This document shows positions 8,541 through 15,935 of a stretch of DNA of 64,000 nt, piece by piece. Source of the stretch: RGIG1681 sp045648025 (GTDB taxonomy: Bacteria > Bacillota > Clostridia > Christensenellales > UBA1242); NCBI GenBank assembly GCA_045648025.1, contig JAZRNH010000059.1:21362-85361 (forward strand), in the 5' to 3' direction. Made by a program: the position numbers and the translations under genes. The first letter of the stretch is position 1. Each line of letters opens with the position of its first letter. The notes under the pieces are model-generated. The model was not told the DNA's origin. It searched no databases and was given only the letters and a program-made list of their open reading frames with translations.

Positions 8541-8942
8541 TTAAAATAACCCATACTTCTTTAAGTAATGATCCACGTATTTGCCGTGGTCGTTTTCGAA
8601 GGTGATGGCTATGGCGATGAGGTGGCGATAAGCTACGAAGGTGTTGAATTTTATGTCGGTGATTTCTTTGAACATATCTTTTCGTTTTAGCGCGTCATAG
8701 CGCAGGTTGATTTCTTCGGGGCTAACTTTTTGATTTTTGTATAGTTTCTTTGCTTGTTTAACTATGTAATCATCATATTCAGTCTTCTCTGGAACCGATT
8801 GGTCTTTTGTAGTGTTTAGTGGTGAATTTATACTATTTTGATGTATTTCAAGAGATTCTGATGTGTTTTTGTCACAATTTTGCCCCATTTCGCAGTGTTG
8901 AGAGGCCTCCATCCCGCCATAGCGGGGCTGGTTGAACCCCAC
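8541..8942 (-). CDS. Orphan hypothetical gene of unusual base composition
   Basis: An open frame of up to 133 aa beginning at GTG 8942; no good ribosome site supports that start, so the real start may be internal. The C-terminal half uses C-ending codons (TTC, ACC, ATC, CAC), unlike the T/A-ending codons of its neighbours, and is visibly richer in G+C. The encoded C-terminus is helical and charged (ends DHYLKKYGLF). A short GC-rich hairpin (CCCGC/GCGGG) sits near the 5' end. No family recognised. It looks like a recently acquired gene or the surviving end of a larger one. Confidence 0.45.
   Translation of the reverse strand: MGFNQPRYGGMEASQHCEMGQNCDKNTSESLEIHQNSINSPLNTTKDQSVPEKTEYDDYIVKQAKKLYKNQKVSPEEINLRYDALKRKDMFKEITDIKFNTFVAYRHLIAIAITFENDHGKYVDHYLKKYGLF
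8913..8926. repeat. GC-rich inverted repeat
   Basis: CCCGC (8913-8917), loop CATA, GCGGG (8922-8926), within the 5' part of the compositionally odd gene; no T-run follows, so it is not a normal terminator. Confidence 0.4.
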
Positions 8943-9074
8943 AATAAAATTTCAGAGATTATGTCAATTTTTTGTTTTTTATAAAAACAACTACAACCAA
9001 TAGCTCTCAATCTTAATAATTATGCTAAATTTTTGATACAATAATATAATTAGTTCAAAAAATAAAGTTACCAT

Positions 9075-9105
9075 AAAAAGGAAGTTAAATATAACTTCCT
9101 TTTTT
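9075..9105 (-). terminator. Terminator of the FtsK-gamma operon
   Basis: Stem AAAAAGGAAGTTA / TAACTTCCTTTTT with a 4-base loop, immediately after the stop at 9107; symmetric enough to work in both directions. Confidence 0.8.
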
Positions 9106-9106
9106 A

Positions 9107-10408
9107 TTATTTTACACTAAAATATGCTTTAATTTCTTTTTCAACTTCAACAAGACTGTCAGGTTTGAGTGTTCTGGTTATTTTATTTTCAGTTCTAACA
9201 ACATCAAGCAAATCTTTGTCTTCAAGCAAATCAATAAGCTTTGCCGCTCTTGAATAACCAACAGCAAAAACTCTTTGAATTAAAGCCGCAGAAATAAGTC
9301 CGTCATTATGATAAACAACTCTTTCAACCTTTTCGTTTAATTCTTTCATATAATTATCCTCCTCTTTTATTTCATCAAATTCTTCATTTTCACAACCATC
9401 TTTAATTGTTATTTTTGAAATATATGGTCCATTGATTTCAACCAAAACTTCATCTTGTTCATTTGCATATTCACGATAAGTTATAAACAGTTTATAATCG
9501 TCTTCATTTAACTTTTTCAACACATCAACAACAACCATTGCACCCTTGTCATAAATCAATTTTCTTTGATCTTCAAACTTATTCAAAATGGCAATTTTTC
9601 CAACAATTGTTTGGTCGTGAGATTCTGAATAATACACCGCATTTTCATCAAGAATTTCTGCAAGATAAATGACATTTCCAAATTCAATTGCCATTGAAAT
9701 CGCAAAGAATGCTTTTTTAGAACTCAAATTTCTCAAATCATCTTTTGTTATTGGTTTAAGCTCTAGCGGAAAAACTTCTTCAACTGAGCAGCTTTTTCCA
9801 CCTTCAAAATAACAAATTCCATCGTGAATTTCGTCAACCAAATATTCTTTATCAACTTCAAAACCCTCTGTATTTTTCTCAGGATTTGAAAATCCTTTAT
9901 ATTTCACTTTTGTTGCAACAACATCAATAAAATCTTTTGCAGGATACTCTTTAAGCTCATCAATTTCATTTGGAATCAAATAAACATCTCTTTCTTTGTT
10001 GTAAATTGCCCTAACCCAATAATACTCATCTTTAAAAAGCTCTTTGTTGCTCTCACCTTTATATTGCACAGTTTTCTTTCTTGGAAAAACCTCATATCTA
10101 GTTTTTCCGTAAAGTCTAAGCAAATAATCCACATAATTTATAGCCGCTGTGCTAGAAAGCCCACTTCGCATACCCTTATAGATAACATAATCTAAAAGGT
10201 CTTCAAGAAACTTAAAATATTCATCTGAGCCAATTTCAATATTTTCTTCAATTTTAACAAAAATAAAACGGCAATCATCTGCTGAAAACCCAGCATACTT
10301 AAATAATTCAATCAAAAAATGATCTTTTCTTTTGTGGATATATTCTCTAAATTCTTTCACTTCTTTTTCTGAAATAGTTTCATTTTGTTTTTCATCAATA
10401 ATAGTCAT
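9107..10408 (-). CDS. Protein with C-terminal FtsK-gamma domain and no motor domain
   Basis: A 433-aa protein. Residues about 360-420 match the FtsK/SpoIIIE gamma domain, the winged helix that reads KOPS/SRS orientation sequences: the block ISAALIQRVFAVGYSRAAKL (372-391) carries the QRxFxxGYxRAA signature. FtsK proteins place this domain after a RecA-like motor of about 450 residues; no Walker A or B motif exists here. The N-terminal 350 residues are acidic and unrecognised. The gene is last in an operon of two microproteins and an ABC-type ATPase (14-base gap), so the ATPase may act with it. Ribosome site AAGGAG precedes the ATG. Function inferred only: a DNA-orientation or site reader. Confidence 0.8.
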   Translation of the reverse strand: MTIIDEKQNETISEKEVKEFREYIHKRKDHFLIELFKYAGFSADDCRFIFVKIEENIEIGSDEYFKFLEDLLDYVIYKGMRSGLSSTAAINYVDYLLRLYGKTRYEVFPRKKTVQYKGESNKELFKDEYYWVRAIYNKERDVYLIPNEIDELKEYPAKDFIDVVATKVKYKGFSNPEKNTEGFEVDKEYLVDEIHDGICYFEGGKSCSVEEVFPLELKPITKDDLRNLSSKKAFFAISMAIEFGNVIYLAEILDENAVYYSESHDQTIVGKIAILNKFEDQRKLIYDKGAMVVVDVLKKLNEDDYKLFITYREYANEQDEVLVEINGPYISKITIKDGCENEEFDEIKEEDNYMKELNEKVERVVYHNDGLISAALIQRVFAVGYSRAAKLIDLLEDKDLLDVVRTENKITRTLKPDSLVEVEKEIKAYFSVK

Positions 10409-10422
10409 AACAATATTCTCCT

Positions 10423-11319
10423 TTAGTTTTCAAATTTGTCTTTATATTTTTTAAAAAATTCATAATATATTTTTGGATTTTCAAGTTCCCACCAATTTTT
10501 TATATCAACAGGATTCGCATCAAGGTCATAAATTTTTGCAGAGTCAATACCAAGCAAAAATGGAGAGTGTGTAGCAATAATAAATTGACAACCGCAATAT
10601 CTTGAAAGTTCTTCAATAAGTTGCATTAACTCAATTTGTTTTTTGGGCGATAAACTATTTTCTGGCTCATCTAAAAGATATAATTTGTCATTTTCAAGAT
10701 GAACAATAAAATATCTTAATGCCGTTTCACCATTGCTGTCTAGTTTAAGTTCTTCACCAGCTGTTAGCCGTTTAAATTTTCTAGCAGTCATTTTCTTTTT
10801 ATTTGCAAGAACCCTAAGCCTTAAATCATCATAATCAATCATTCCCTTAACTTTAACGGTTTCGTAATATCTTTTTTGATAGAAGTCTTTTTCTGCAATT
10901 TCTCTTGATTCTGTGATGTTTTGATTATTTTCTCTGATGTTTAACATATATTCAAAAATATCATCGCTACAAATTATCTTGCTTCCATTAGGAATTCTAA
11001 GTTCTTCACCATAATCACCATAACCCATTTTGGCTTTGCACAACTTGGCAAATTCATCAAAATTTTCATTTGAATTAAATGGCGAAGTTCTAATCAAATT
11101 TAAGTTTTCGGCAATCAAATTTAAAAGTGTGGTTTTTCCTGAACCATTGCCACCATAAAAAATGGTAATTTTGTCAAAATCAACTTCTTTCAAATTTTTT
11201 GCAGGAAATATATCTGCCGGATAGTTTCCTCCAATATATCTGCCATTTCTATCAAATATATTGCTGTCAACATATTCTTTGTTTTGATATATAACAAACT
11301 TATCAAGCCAAATAGTCAT
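10423..11319 (-). CDS. ABC/SMC-type AAA ATPase
   Basis: A 298-aa soluble ATPase of the AAA_21/ABC-ATPase class. Walker A GGNGSGKT (56-63), a signature-like helix SNGETALRYF (about 195-204), Walker B LYLLDEPE (213-220) and the switch histidine in ATHSPF (His251) are all visible. It has no membrane segments and no long coiled coil, unlike transporters or SMC proteins, and resembles the ATPases of phage-defence pairs and chromosome-maintenance factors. Ribosome site AGGAGG. It lies between two microprotein genes upstream (20-base gap) and the FtsK-gamma-domain gene downstream (14-base gap), with which it probably forms a functional unit. Confidence 0.85.
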   Translation of the reverse strand: MTIWLDKFVIYQNKEYVDSNIFDRNGRYIGGNYPADIFPAKNLKEVDFDKITIFYGGNGSGKTTLLNLIAENLNLIRTSPFNSNENFDEFAKLCKAKMGYGDYGEELRIPNGSKIICSDDIFEYMLNIRENNQNITESREIAEKDFYQKRYYETVKVKGMIDYDDLRLRVLANKKKMTARKFKRLTAGEELKLDSNGETALRYFIVHLENDKLYLLDEPENSLSPKKQIELMQLIEELSRYCGCQFIIATHSPFLLGIDSAKIYDLDANPVDIKNWWELENPKIYYEFFKKYKDKFEN

Positions 11320-11339
11320 ATTTGCCTCCTAAACATTTT

Positions 11340-11450
11340 TTATTTCTTTTTCTTTTTATCATTTTTTGAAAGTGATTCAAATTCAGCTTCTGCAATAGGA
11401 GTTTCTTCACTAATAACACCCCAACCCATAATTAAATCAATAATACCCAT
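11340..11450 (-). CDS. 36-aa amphipathic microprotein
   Basis: A short frame with a strong AAGGAGG site 8 bases before ATG 11450 (an in-frame ATG at 11456 is too close to it). The peptide starts MGIIDLIMGWGVISEE, has a glycine/tryptophan hydrophobic face, an acidic middle and ends in five lysines. It sits 20 bases before the ATPase gene and 18 bases after the 20-aa frame, in the same direction. No family recognised; it could be a membrane-active peptide, a leader or an ATPase regulator. Confidence 0.6.
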   Translation of the reverse strand: MGIIDLIMGWGVISEETPIAEAEFESLSKNDKKKKK

Positions 11451-11468
11451 AATCATTTCCTCCTTAAA

Positions 11469-11531
11469 TTAATGACCAATAATAAAGTTCATCGTAGAAT
11501 AAATTAGAAATATAACAACAATAATTGCCAT
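11469..11531 (-). CDS. 20-aa hydrophobic microprotein
   Basis: A short frame encoding a nearly uninterrupted hydrophobic segment (MAIIVVIFLIYSTMNFIIGH), long enough for one membrane span. AAGAAGAG lies 6 bases before ATG 11531; an in-frame ATG at 11537 overlaps that site. It is the first gene of the microprotein-ATPase-FtsK-gamma operon. Its length and composition resemble type I toxin peptides and small membrane regulators, but nothing proves translation. Confidence 0.45.
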   Translation of the reverse strand: MAIIVVIFLIYSTMNFIIGH

Positions 11532-11554
11532 ACACATCTCTTCTTTACACCTAT

Positions 11555-11563
11555 ATCATATCA
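11555..11563 (-). promoter_or_regulatory. Extended -10 promoter of the microprotein-ATPase operon
   Basis: Minus-strand TGATATGAT about 24 bases before the 20-aa frame; no clear -35. Confidence 0.35.
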
Positions 11564-11639
11564 AACATTAAGTCCAAAAAAACGGATTTAAAAATTGAAT
11601 TTTGATATTTTTTAACAAATTTAAAAATTTTTAGCATAA

Positions 11640-11669
11640 AAAAAGAAAGGTTATTTCACCTTTCTTTTT
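11640..11669 (-). terminator. Terminator of the 575-aa gene
   Basis: Stem AAAAAGAAAGGT / ACCTTTCTTTTT with a 6-base loop, 9 bases beyond the stop at 11678. Confidence 0.8.
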
Positions 11670-11677
11670 GATTGTTT

Positions 11678-13405
11678 TTAACTCATTTGTTCGCCATTTA
11701 ATTTTCTTTTGGCAAAATATTCTTCAATACTTTTGCACTCTTTCATATTTTCAAGAATCTGTCTTCGAAGTTCTGCTTTATATGCTTCTGTTTCTTGTTG
11801 GTTTTGAATTTTGCCTTCTGCAACAGCTTTGATAACCCTATTCATAACACCAATCGATTTAAACAATCTATTGGTTGACACAAAACATTCTGCCATATCA
11901 ACCATTTGTGGCTCAACTTTAATTTGACTGCCATCTGGTTGCAAAAAGTAAACCGAGTTAGACATATATTCTCCTCTGTTAAAGCATGACGAATATGGTT
12001 TCAATCTAACCTTTATGCCTTTGTTTCTGTCATAAAGTTTAGCTTTTTCTTGTGTGTCAAAAAACTTAATATATTCCATTATTGTTTTAATAAAGGCATC
12101 TGAAAAATCAACTGACTTGCCATCTTTTGCTCTTTCAAAAAGCTCTTCACCAACCAAAAATTCAATTTCTTTGTAAGTAAGTCTGTTTTTAAGAGCTGAT
12201 TCATCGGTTGAAAATTCTTCATAAGAATTGAGTCTTTGATAAAAATAATCAACCATCTTTTTAACAAAAATAATATCAATTCCCGGTTTATCAAAAGTTG
12301 ATTTTGCAATTCTTGTCATCTTTGAAAAATCGCGAAGTGAAGAACTTTCTTCAATAACCTCTTCTGGTGAAACCTTTCCTGTAACAACCCCAGCAACTCC
12401 ATTTCTTGATTCAGCAACAAAAGCTCTGCTGCTTGTTTCTGAGTTCTTTTCATAAAACTCTGCAAATTCTGGGTCTAAGTAAGCCACTTTTTTGAGCATA
12501 TCTCTAAACCCGTCAACCGAATCAATTTTATATTGTTTGCAAAATGCATAAGCAGACATTTCAGACTGTCTAAAAATCTCTGCAATTTGAATATAATCTT
12601 CTGGATAAAAAATTGGAAAACCATCTTCAAGTTTAAAGAATTGAAGCAATCCACCGTTTTCATCATACCAAGAAGCCATTCGCTCATCTCTTTTTTGCTT
12701 CCAAAACTCAGAAAGTCTTTTGTTTGCTTCAATCTTGTTTTCTGCAAATTTTCTTGTGTTTTCAATATATTCTTTAACAACTGGCGGAAGCTTTTCAATA
12801 TCACCCAAACTTTTATATCTTTCAACAACCTCTGCTCTGCCCACTTTTTGATTTGCAACTTTTTTAAACATTTCAGGATTATTTTCAGCAAACCAATCAA
12901 GCAATTCCCACTTATTGTCATCATTGATATAATATCCAACAAGTTGAATATGTTCCAAAATCTTCCACATCATTTTTGGATTATCAAGAACCTCTTTTGT
13001 GAGCGGAGAAAGTTTTTCAAACTCTGCTTCATAGCCTTTAAAATCTTTTTTAGTTATATGTTTGTAAGGAAGAAGCATTCTAATACAAGGCTCTGCTGCT
13101 TGAATATCAGTGATAAAGCATTTCATAATAACTGCTTTTTTCTCTTTGATAAACTCTTCTCTTTGTTCCATACTATGAGACTTAAAACATTTTGAAAAAG
13201 TTTCTTCAATGTTGGCAGATATATAATTGATAACTTCGTTTCCAAAATACAAAATTTGTTCACTTGAAAGATATTTCAAATATAGCCATTCAAACTTTGA
13301 ATTTAACAATCTTTCAAATTCTACCATTCTTCCGTCATCATAAAGTTTTTTAAGTTCCTTAAAAAATTCATTAAAAAGAACTTTTCTTCTTGTTGTTTCA
13401 CCCAT
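11678..13405 (-). CDS. Unrecognised 575-aa soluble protein
   Basis: A long, mostly helical, highly charged protein without membrane segments, signal peptide or a P-loop. I do not recognise a family. Landmarks include a Trp-rich region around 240 (FWKQKRDERMASWYDENGG) and a KVRLKPYSSCFNRGEY segment near 490. It follows a 52-aa gene by 3 bases; its ribosome site (GAGGAA) lies inside that gene's 3' end, so the two are coupled. A strong terminator follows. Open frames on the opposite strand here are shadows. It may be lineage-specific. Confidence 0.85.
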   Translation of the reverse strand: MGETTRRKVLFNEFFKELKKLYDDGRMVEFERLLNSKFEWLYLKYLSSEQILYFGNEVINYISANIEETFSKCFKSHSMEQREEFIKEKKAVIMKCFITDIQAAEPCIRMLLPYKHITKKDFKGYEAEFEKLSPLTKEVLDNPKMMWKILEHIQLVGYYINDDNKWELLDWFAENNPEMFKKVANQKVGRAEVVERYKSLGDIEKLPPVVKEYIENTRKFAENKIEANKRLSEFWKQKRDERMASWYDENGGLLQFFKLEDGFPIFYPEDYIQIAEIFRQSEMSAYAFCKQYKIDSVDGFRDMLKKVAYLDPEFAEFYEKNSETSSRAFVAESRNGVAGVVTGKVSPEEVIEESSSLRDFSKMTRIAKSTFDKPGIDIIFVKKMVDYFYQRLNSYEEFSTDESALKNRLTYKEIEFLVGEELFERAKDGKSVDFSDAFIKTIMEYIKFFDTQEKAKLYDRNKGIKVRLKPYSSCFNRGEYMSNSVYFLQPDGSQIKVEPQMVDMAECFVSTNRLFKSIGVMNRVIKAVAEGKIQNQQETEAYKAELRRQILENMKECKSIEEYFAKRKLNGEQMS

Positions 13406-13408
13406 AAT

Positions 13409-13567
13409 TTATTCCTCATTTTCATCAAGCAAAAACTTCTTTTTGCGGTCTAAATATTCGTTCAATAATTCTAACTCTTCAACAGTGAGTTCAATAAGCA
13501 AATCATTTTGTTCATCAATAAGTTTAATAAGTTTTTCAATATCTTTATCTTCTTTAAATTTTGCCAT
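13409..13567 (-). CDS. 52-aa acidic helical protein
   Basis: A small gene beginning MAKFKEDKDIEKL and ending in DENEE, rich in Leu, Glu and Lys with heptad-like leucines (a likely short coiled coil). Its ATG is preceded by GGTGGTGAG and a good promoter (13588-13616). It ends 3 bases before the 575-aa gene and holds that gene's ribosome site, which supports co-translation. It probably binds or regulates the larger protein; this is inference. Confidence 0.7.
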   Translation of the reverse strand: MAKFKEDKDIEKLIKLIDEQNDLLIELTVEELELLNEYLDRKKKFLLDENEE

Positions 13568-13587
13568 TTATCTCACCACCTTGCATT

Positions 13588-13616
13588 ATTATAATATATT
13601 TTACTACCAAATTCAA
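13588..13616 (-). promoter_or_regulatory. Promoter of the 52-aa/575-aa operon
   Basis: Minus strand: TTGAAT (plus 13611-13616), 17-base spacer, TATAAT (plus 13588-13593), 21 bases before the 52-aa start. Confidence 0.65.
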
Positions 13617-13625
13617 TAGTCAAAA

Positions 13626-13651
13626 AAAATTGTGCCACAAAGCACAATTTT
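13626..13651 (-). terminator. Terminator overlapping methyltransferase stop
   Basis: Stem AAAATTGTGC / GCACAATTTT, 6-base loop; the stop codon at 13650-13652 is inside the stem and the A-run before it gives the U-tract on the minus strand. Confidence 0.75.
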
Positions 13652-14423
13652 AGTTCTTTTTTAAAATATCTAAGATATGCGAACTTGCTCCAATAAGTTC
13701 TTGTCTTTCAGCAATTGATAATTGATACTTTTTATAAAATTCAAAATCTTCTTCTGAAAGTTTGTTTATCACCGGTCTAATATAATCAGTTGCACCATCA
13801 ACCCCAACAATTTTATATCTTGCAAGACCAGCTTCGTCTTTAAGTTTGTTAATTTCTTCAATTCTCACATAACTATACAAATCTTTTTCGGTGGTGACGG
13901 TTTGAAAGTTTTCGTCAATCTTTCCCTCTTTCAAACACTCTTGCAAATGTCCTTGTTTGAAAGCATAGGTAATCATTGCATATTCGTTCATCAAATACAT
14001 AATGAGAATATATCCACCTTTCTTCACAACTCTCTTTGCTTCATTAATTGCTTGAAGTTTTTCTTCGTGACTAATCAAGTGATAAGTTGGACCAAAAAGC
14101 AAAACAATATCAAATGAATTGTCTTTAAACTTTTTCAAATTTGTTGCAGTTCCTTGCTTTGCAACAACTTTGTCAGACTTCATTTTTATTTGACTAACAT
14201 TTTTTTGCACCAATTCAACTGCGGTCACATTATGCCCTTTTTCAGCAAGTAAAACCGAATATCTACCCGTTCCAGCACCAACATCAATAATGTCAAGATT
14301 TTCTCTGCCATCAATCACTTGATCAATATAGTGATTTGCAACAAAAAATTCAACCTGACCGTGTCTTCTAAGCAACCTTTTATCTTCATTAAATTTGTTA
14401 TAATATTTTTCTAATTCGTTCAT
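13650..14423 (-). CDS. Class I SAM-dependent methyltransferase
   Basis: A 257-aa cytosolic methyltransferase. Motif I is IIDVGAGTGRYSVLL with the acidic residue of motif II in VTAVELV; a motif IV-like FDIVLLFGPTYHL and a post-motif helix with EAKRVVKKGGYILI follow. This is the layout of methyltransf_11/25 small-molecule or RNA methyltransferases. Start chosen at ATG 14423 because CAGGAA sits 7 bases upstream; a GTG at 14441 would include that site. Monocistronic, with its own terminator. Substrate cannot be told. Confidence 0.85.
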   Translation of the reverse strand: MNELEKYYNKFNEDKRLLRRHGQVEFFVANHYIDQVIDGRENLDIIDVGAGTGRYSVLLAEKGHNVTAVELVQKNVSQIKMKSDKVVAKQGTATNLKKFKDNSFDIVLLFGPTYHLISHEEKLQAINEAKRVVKKGGYILIMYLMNEYAMITYAFKQGHLQECLKEGKIDENFQTVTTEKDLYSYVRIEEINKLKDEAGLARYKIVGVDGATDYIRPVINKLSEEDFEFYKKYQLSIAERQELIGASSHILDILKKN

Positions 14424-14480
14424 AATAAAATTCCTGCACACATAATATCACTTTAATAAAAAAATGTAAAGACAATAAAA

Positions 14481-14506
14481 AAAGACAAGCGATATCACTT
14501 GTCTTT
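14481..14506 (-). terminator. Terminator of DUF1835-like gene
   Basis: Stem AAAGACAAG / CTTGTCTTT with an 8-base loop at the 3' end of the 14505-15278 gene. Confidence 0.75.
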
Positions 14507-15278
14507 ATGAATCTCTTTGCATATCAATATGGTCACTAAGTTTATACTCATATTCAAAAAACAAACCATATTGTGTTTTTGTATCAACTCTTTGAACGAT
14601 TCCTTCCTTCATAAGTTGCCAAAGCCTAACAACAACTTGGTCAAATGTTACAACCAACCTTCCGTGTTTCAAGAAAATATCCGAAATAATTTGTCTGCAA
14701 GGCTTTGGCTTTTCAGACATAAATTCAAAAATATACTTGTCAAAATAATCATCTTTAACAGCAACAACTCTCTTGTTTAATACAGTTTTAAATAACATTT
14801 TTGAATTTTTTAATAACATATATAATTCATCTTCTAAATATTCAACAAAATCTTCATTTAACGGTTTTTCATTTTTTGCAAATTCATAAACATATTTTGG
14901 TTGAATGCTATGGAACTTTGTTGAATCATATTCAATATAAGACTTGTTTTTAAAACTATTAAAATATCTTAAAAAGAAACTCATATTCATATGTTGTTTA
15001 ACATCATTAAAATCAATCCAAAAACAAAGTTCTTCATCTCTGTTTAGTGACAAAATTTCACCAACGGTTGAGTGTGCTTGAAGAAAATAAAGTGTGTAAG
15101 CATTTTTTCCTGCAACCACTTCATAGATTTCATTGTTAATTGCAGAGTTTTTTGACATAAAAATATCGCCAACTTCCAAGATTAATTGAAGTGAAACAAT
15201 CTTGCTCACAGAGGCTGTTTTCGGCTTATTTTCTTTAAGTGCATTACATAGCCCATTATCAAAAGTGATATAAACCAT
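14505..15278 (-). CDS. DUF1835/DUF3658-like protein
   Basis: A 257-aa soluble protein. The N-terminal half (VYITFDNGLCNALKENK, then VSLQLILEVGDI and LCFWIDFNDVKQHMNMSFFLRYF) follows the DUF1835 layout, in which an HxxxGDS-like start, a 'GPI'-like strand and a 'W.G.n..eq..l..ll' block occur. The C-terminal part (about 190-250) resembles the DUF3658 helix-turn-helix-like region ending in a beta hairpin. The match is by eye and distant. Ribosome site AGGAGG. These domains occur in uncharacterised Firmicute proteins; no activity is known. Monocistronic. Confidence 0.55.
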   Translation of the reverse strand: MVYITFDNGLCNALKENKPKTASVSKIVSLQLILEVGDIFMSKNSAINNEIYEVVAGKNAYTLYFLQAHSTVGEILSLNRDEELCFWIDFNDVKQHMNMSFFLRYFNSFKNKSYIEYDSTKFHSIQPKYVYEFAKNEKPLNEDFVEYLEDELYMLLKNSKMLFKTVLNKRVVAVKDDYFDKYIFEFMSEKPKPCRQIISDIFLKHGRLVVTFDQVVVRLWQLMKEGIVQRVDTKTQYGLFFEYEYKLSDHIDMQRDS

Positions 15279-15339
15279 AATAACCTCCTTTTTTCTTCTA
15301 ATTCAATAATATCACAATCAAAAATTATTCGTCAAATTA

Positions 15340-15368
15340 TTGCTATCAAAAAATAAATGTGTTATAAT
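15340..15368 (+). promoter_or_regulatory. Promoter of the P-loop kinase gene
   Basis: TTGCTA (15340-15345), 17-base spacer, TATAAT (15363-15368). Confidence 0.65.
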
Positions 15369-15384
15369 TTCGCTGTTTATAACA
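15360..15384. promoter_or_regulatory. Inverted repeat over the -10 of the kinase gene
   Basis: TGTTATAA (15360-15367), 9 bases, TTATAACA (15377-15384): a perfect 8-base inverted repeat covering the -10 and the start of transcription. A repressor operator is the simplest reading; an RNA hairpin is not expected because most of it lies upstream of the start. Confidence 0.45.
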
Positions 15385-15404
15385 GATAAACAAATGAGGT
15401 TTTT

Positions 15405-15917
15405 ATGAATAAAATTACTGTTATTGGCTGCCCAGGAAGCGGAAAATCAACACTAACTTTTAAGCTAGAAAAACTGCTTGGTTTCAACACTCTTCACTTA
15501 GACAAAATTTATCATATTGATAATGACAAACACATTTCAAGAGAAGAACTTGTTGAAAAAGTAAACAAATTTGCAAATGCAAACCCACAATGGATTATTG
15601 ACGGAAACTATATTTCAACCGTTGAGCAAAGAATAAAACTTGCCGACACTGTTATACTTCTTGATATTGACACAGAAACTTGCATAAACAATGCAATAAG
15701 TAGGTCAAAGAAAGAAAAAACTGCAGATATGGCAGACGGCTTTGATAATTCAAAATTAAATAATGATTTTTTAAGTTTTATCACAAAATTCAAAGAAGAT
15801 AGCCTTCCAAAAATTTTGGAACTCTTTGAAAAATATAAAGCAGAAAAAAATATTATCATTTTAAAAAGCTATGAAGAAATTGATAATTTTTTAAATGATT
15901 TGCAATCAAAAAAATAA
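15405..15917 (+). CDS. P-loop adenylate-kinase-like NTPase
   Basis: A 170-aa nucleoside/nucleotide kinase-like protein. It starts with a Walker A loop GCPGSGKST (8-16), followed by a HLDKIYH segment typical of the FlaR/'topology modulation' branch of adenylate-kinase-like proteins, a DGNYIST block, and a VILLDIDTETC Walker B-like strand with a lid-like Lys-rich stretch. Length is normal for that family. Ribosome site GAGG; own promoter with an overlapping inverted repeat. It ends 18 bases before a tRNA-Arg gene with no U-tract between, so the tRNA may be on the same transcript. Substrate unknown. Confidence 0.75.
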   Translation: MNKITVIGCPGSGKSTLTFKLEKLLGFNTLHLDKIYHIDNDKHISREELVEKVNKFANANPQWIIDGNYISTVEQRIKLADTVILLDIDTETCINNAISRSKKEKTADMADGFDNSKLNNDFLSFITKFKEDSLPKILELFEKYKAEKNIIILKSYEEIDNFLNDLQSKK

Positions 15918-15932
15918 GGGCTTTCGCCCTTA
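15915..15932 (+). repeat. Hairpin between kinase stop and tRNA
   Basis: TAAGGGC, loop TTTC, GCCCTTA. The kinase stop codon forms its 5' edge and the tRNA begins 3 bases after it. No T-run follows, so it is not a standard terminator; it may mark a processing site. Confidence 0.5.
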
Positions 15933-15935
15933 CCT

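Noticed and set aside
8828..9010. Alternative minus-strand frame overlapping the start of the odd gene
   Set aside because: No ribosome site and no similarity to anything recognised; it probably reflects the GC-richer stretch rather than a second gene. A frameshift between it and 8541-8942 could not be supported.
12533..13195. Long open frame on the plus strand inside the 575-aa gene
   Set aside because: It has no ribosome site or promoter, its translation is Phe/Ile/Asn-rich as expected for an antisense shadow, and the minus-strand gene has full support.
15915..15932. Terminator after the kinase gene
   Set aside because: The hairpin is perfect but is followed by CCTGTTCCC, not a T-run, and the tRNA begins 3 bases later.
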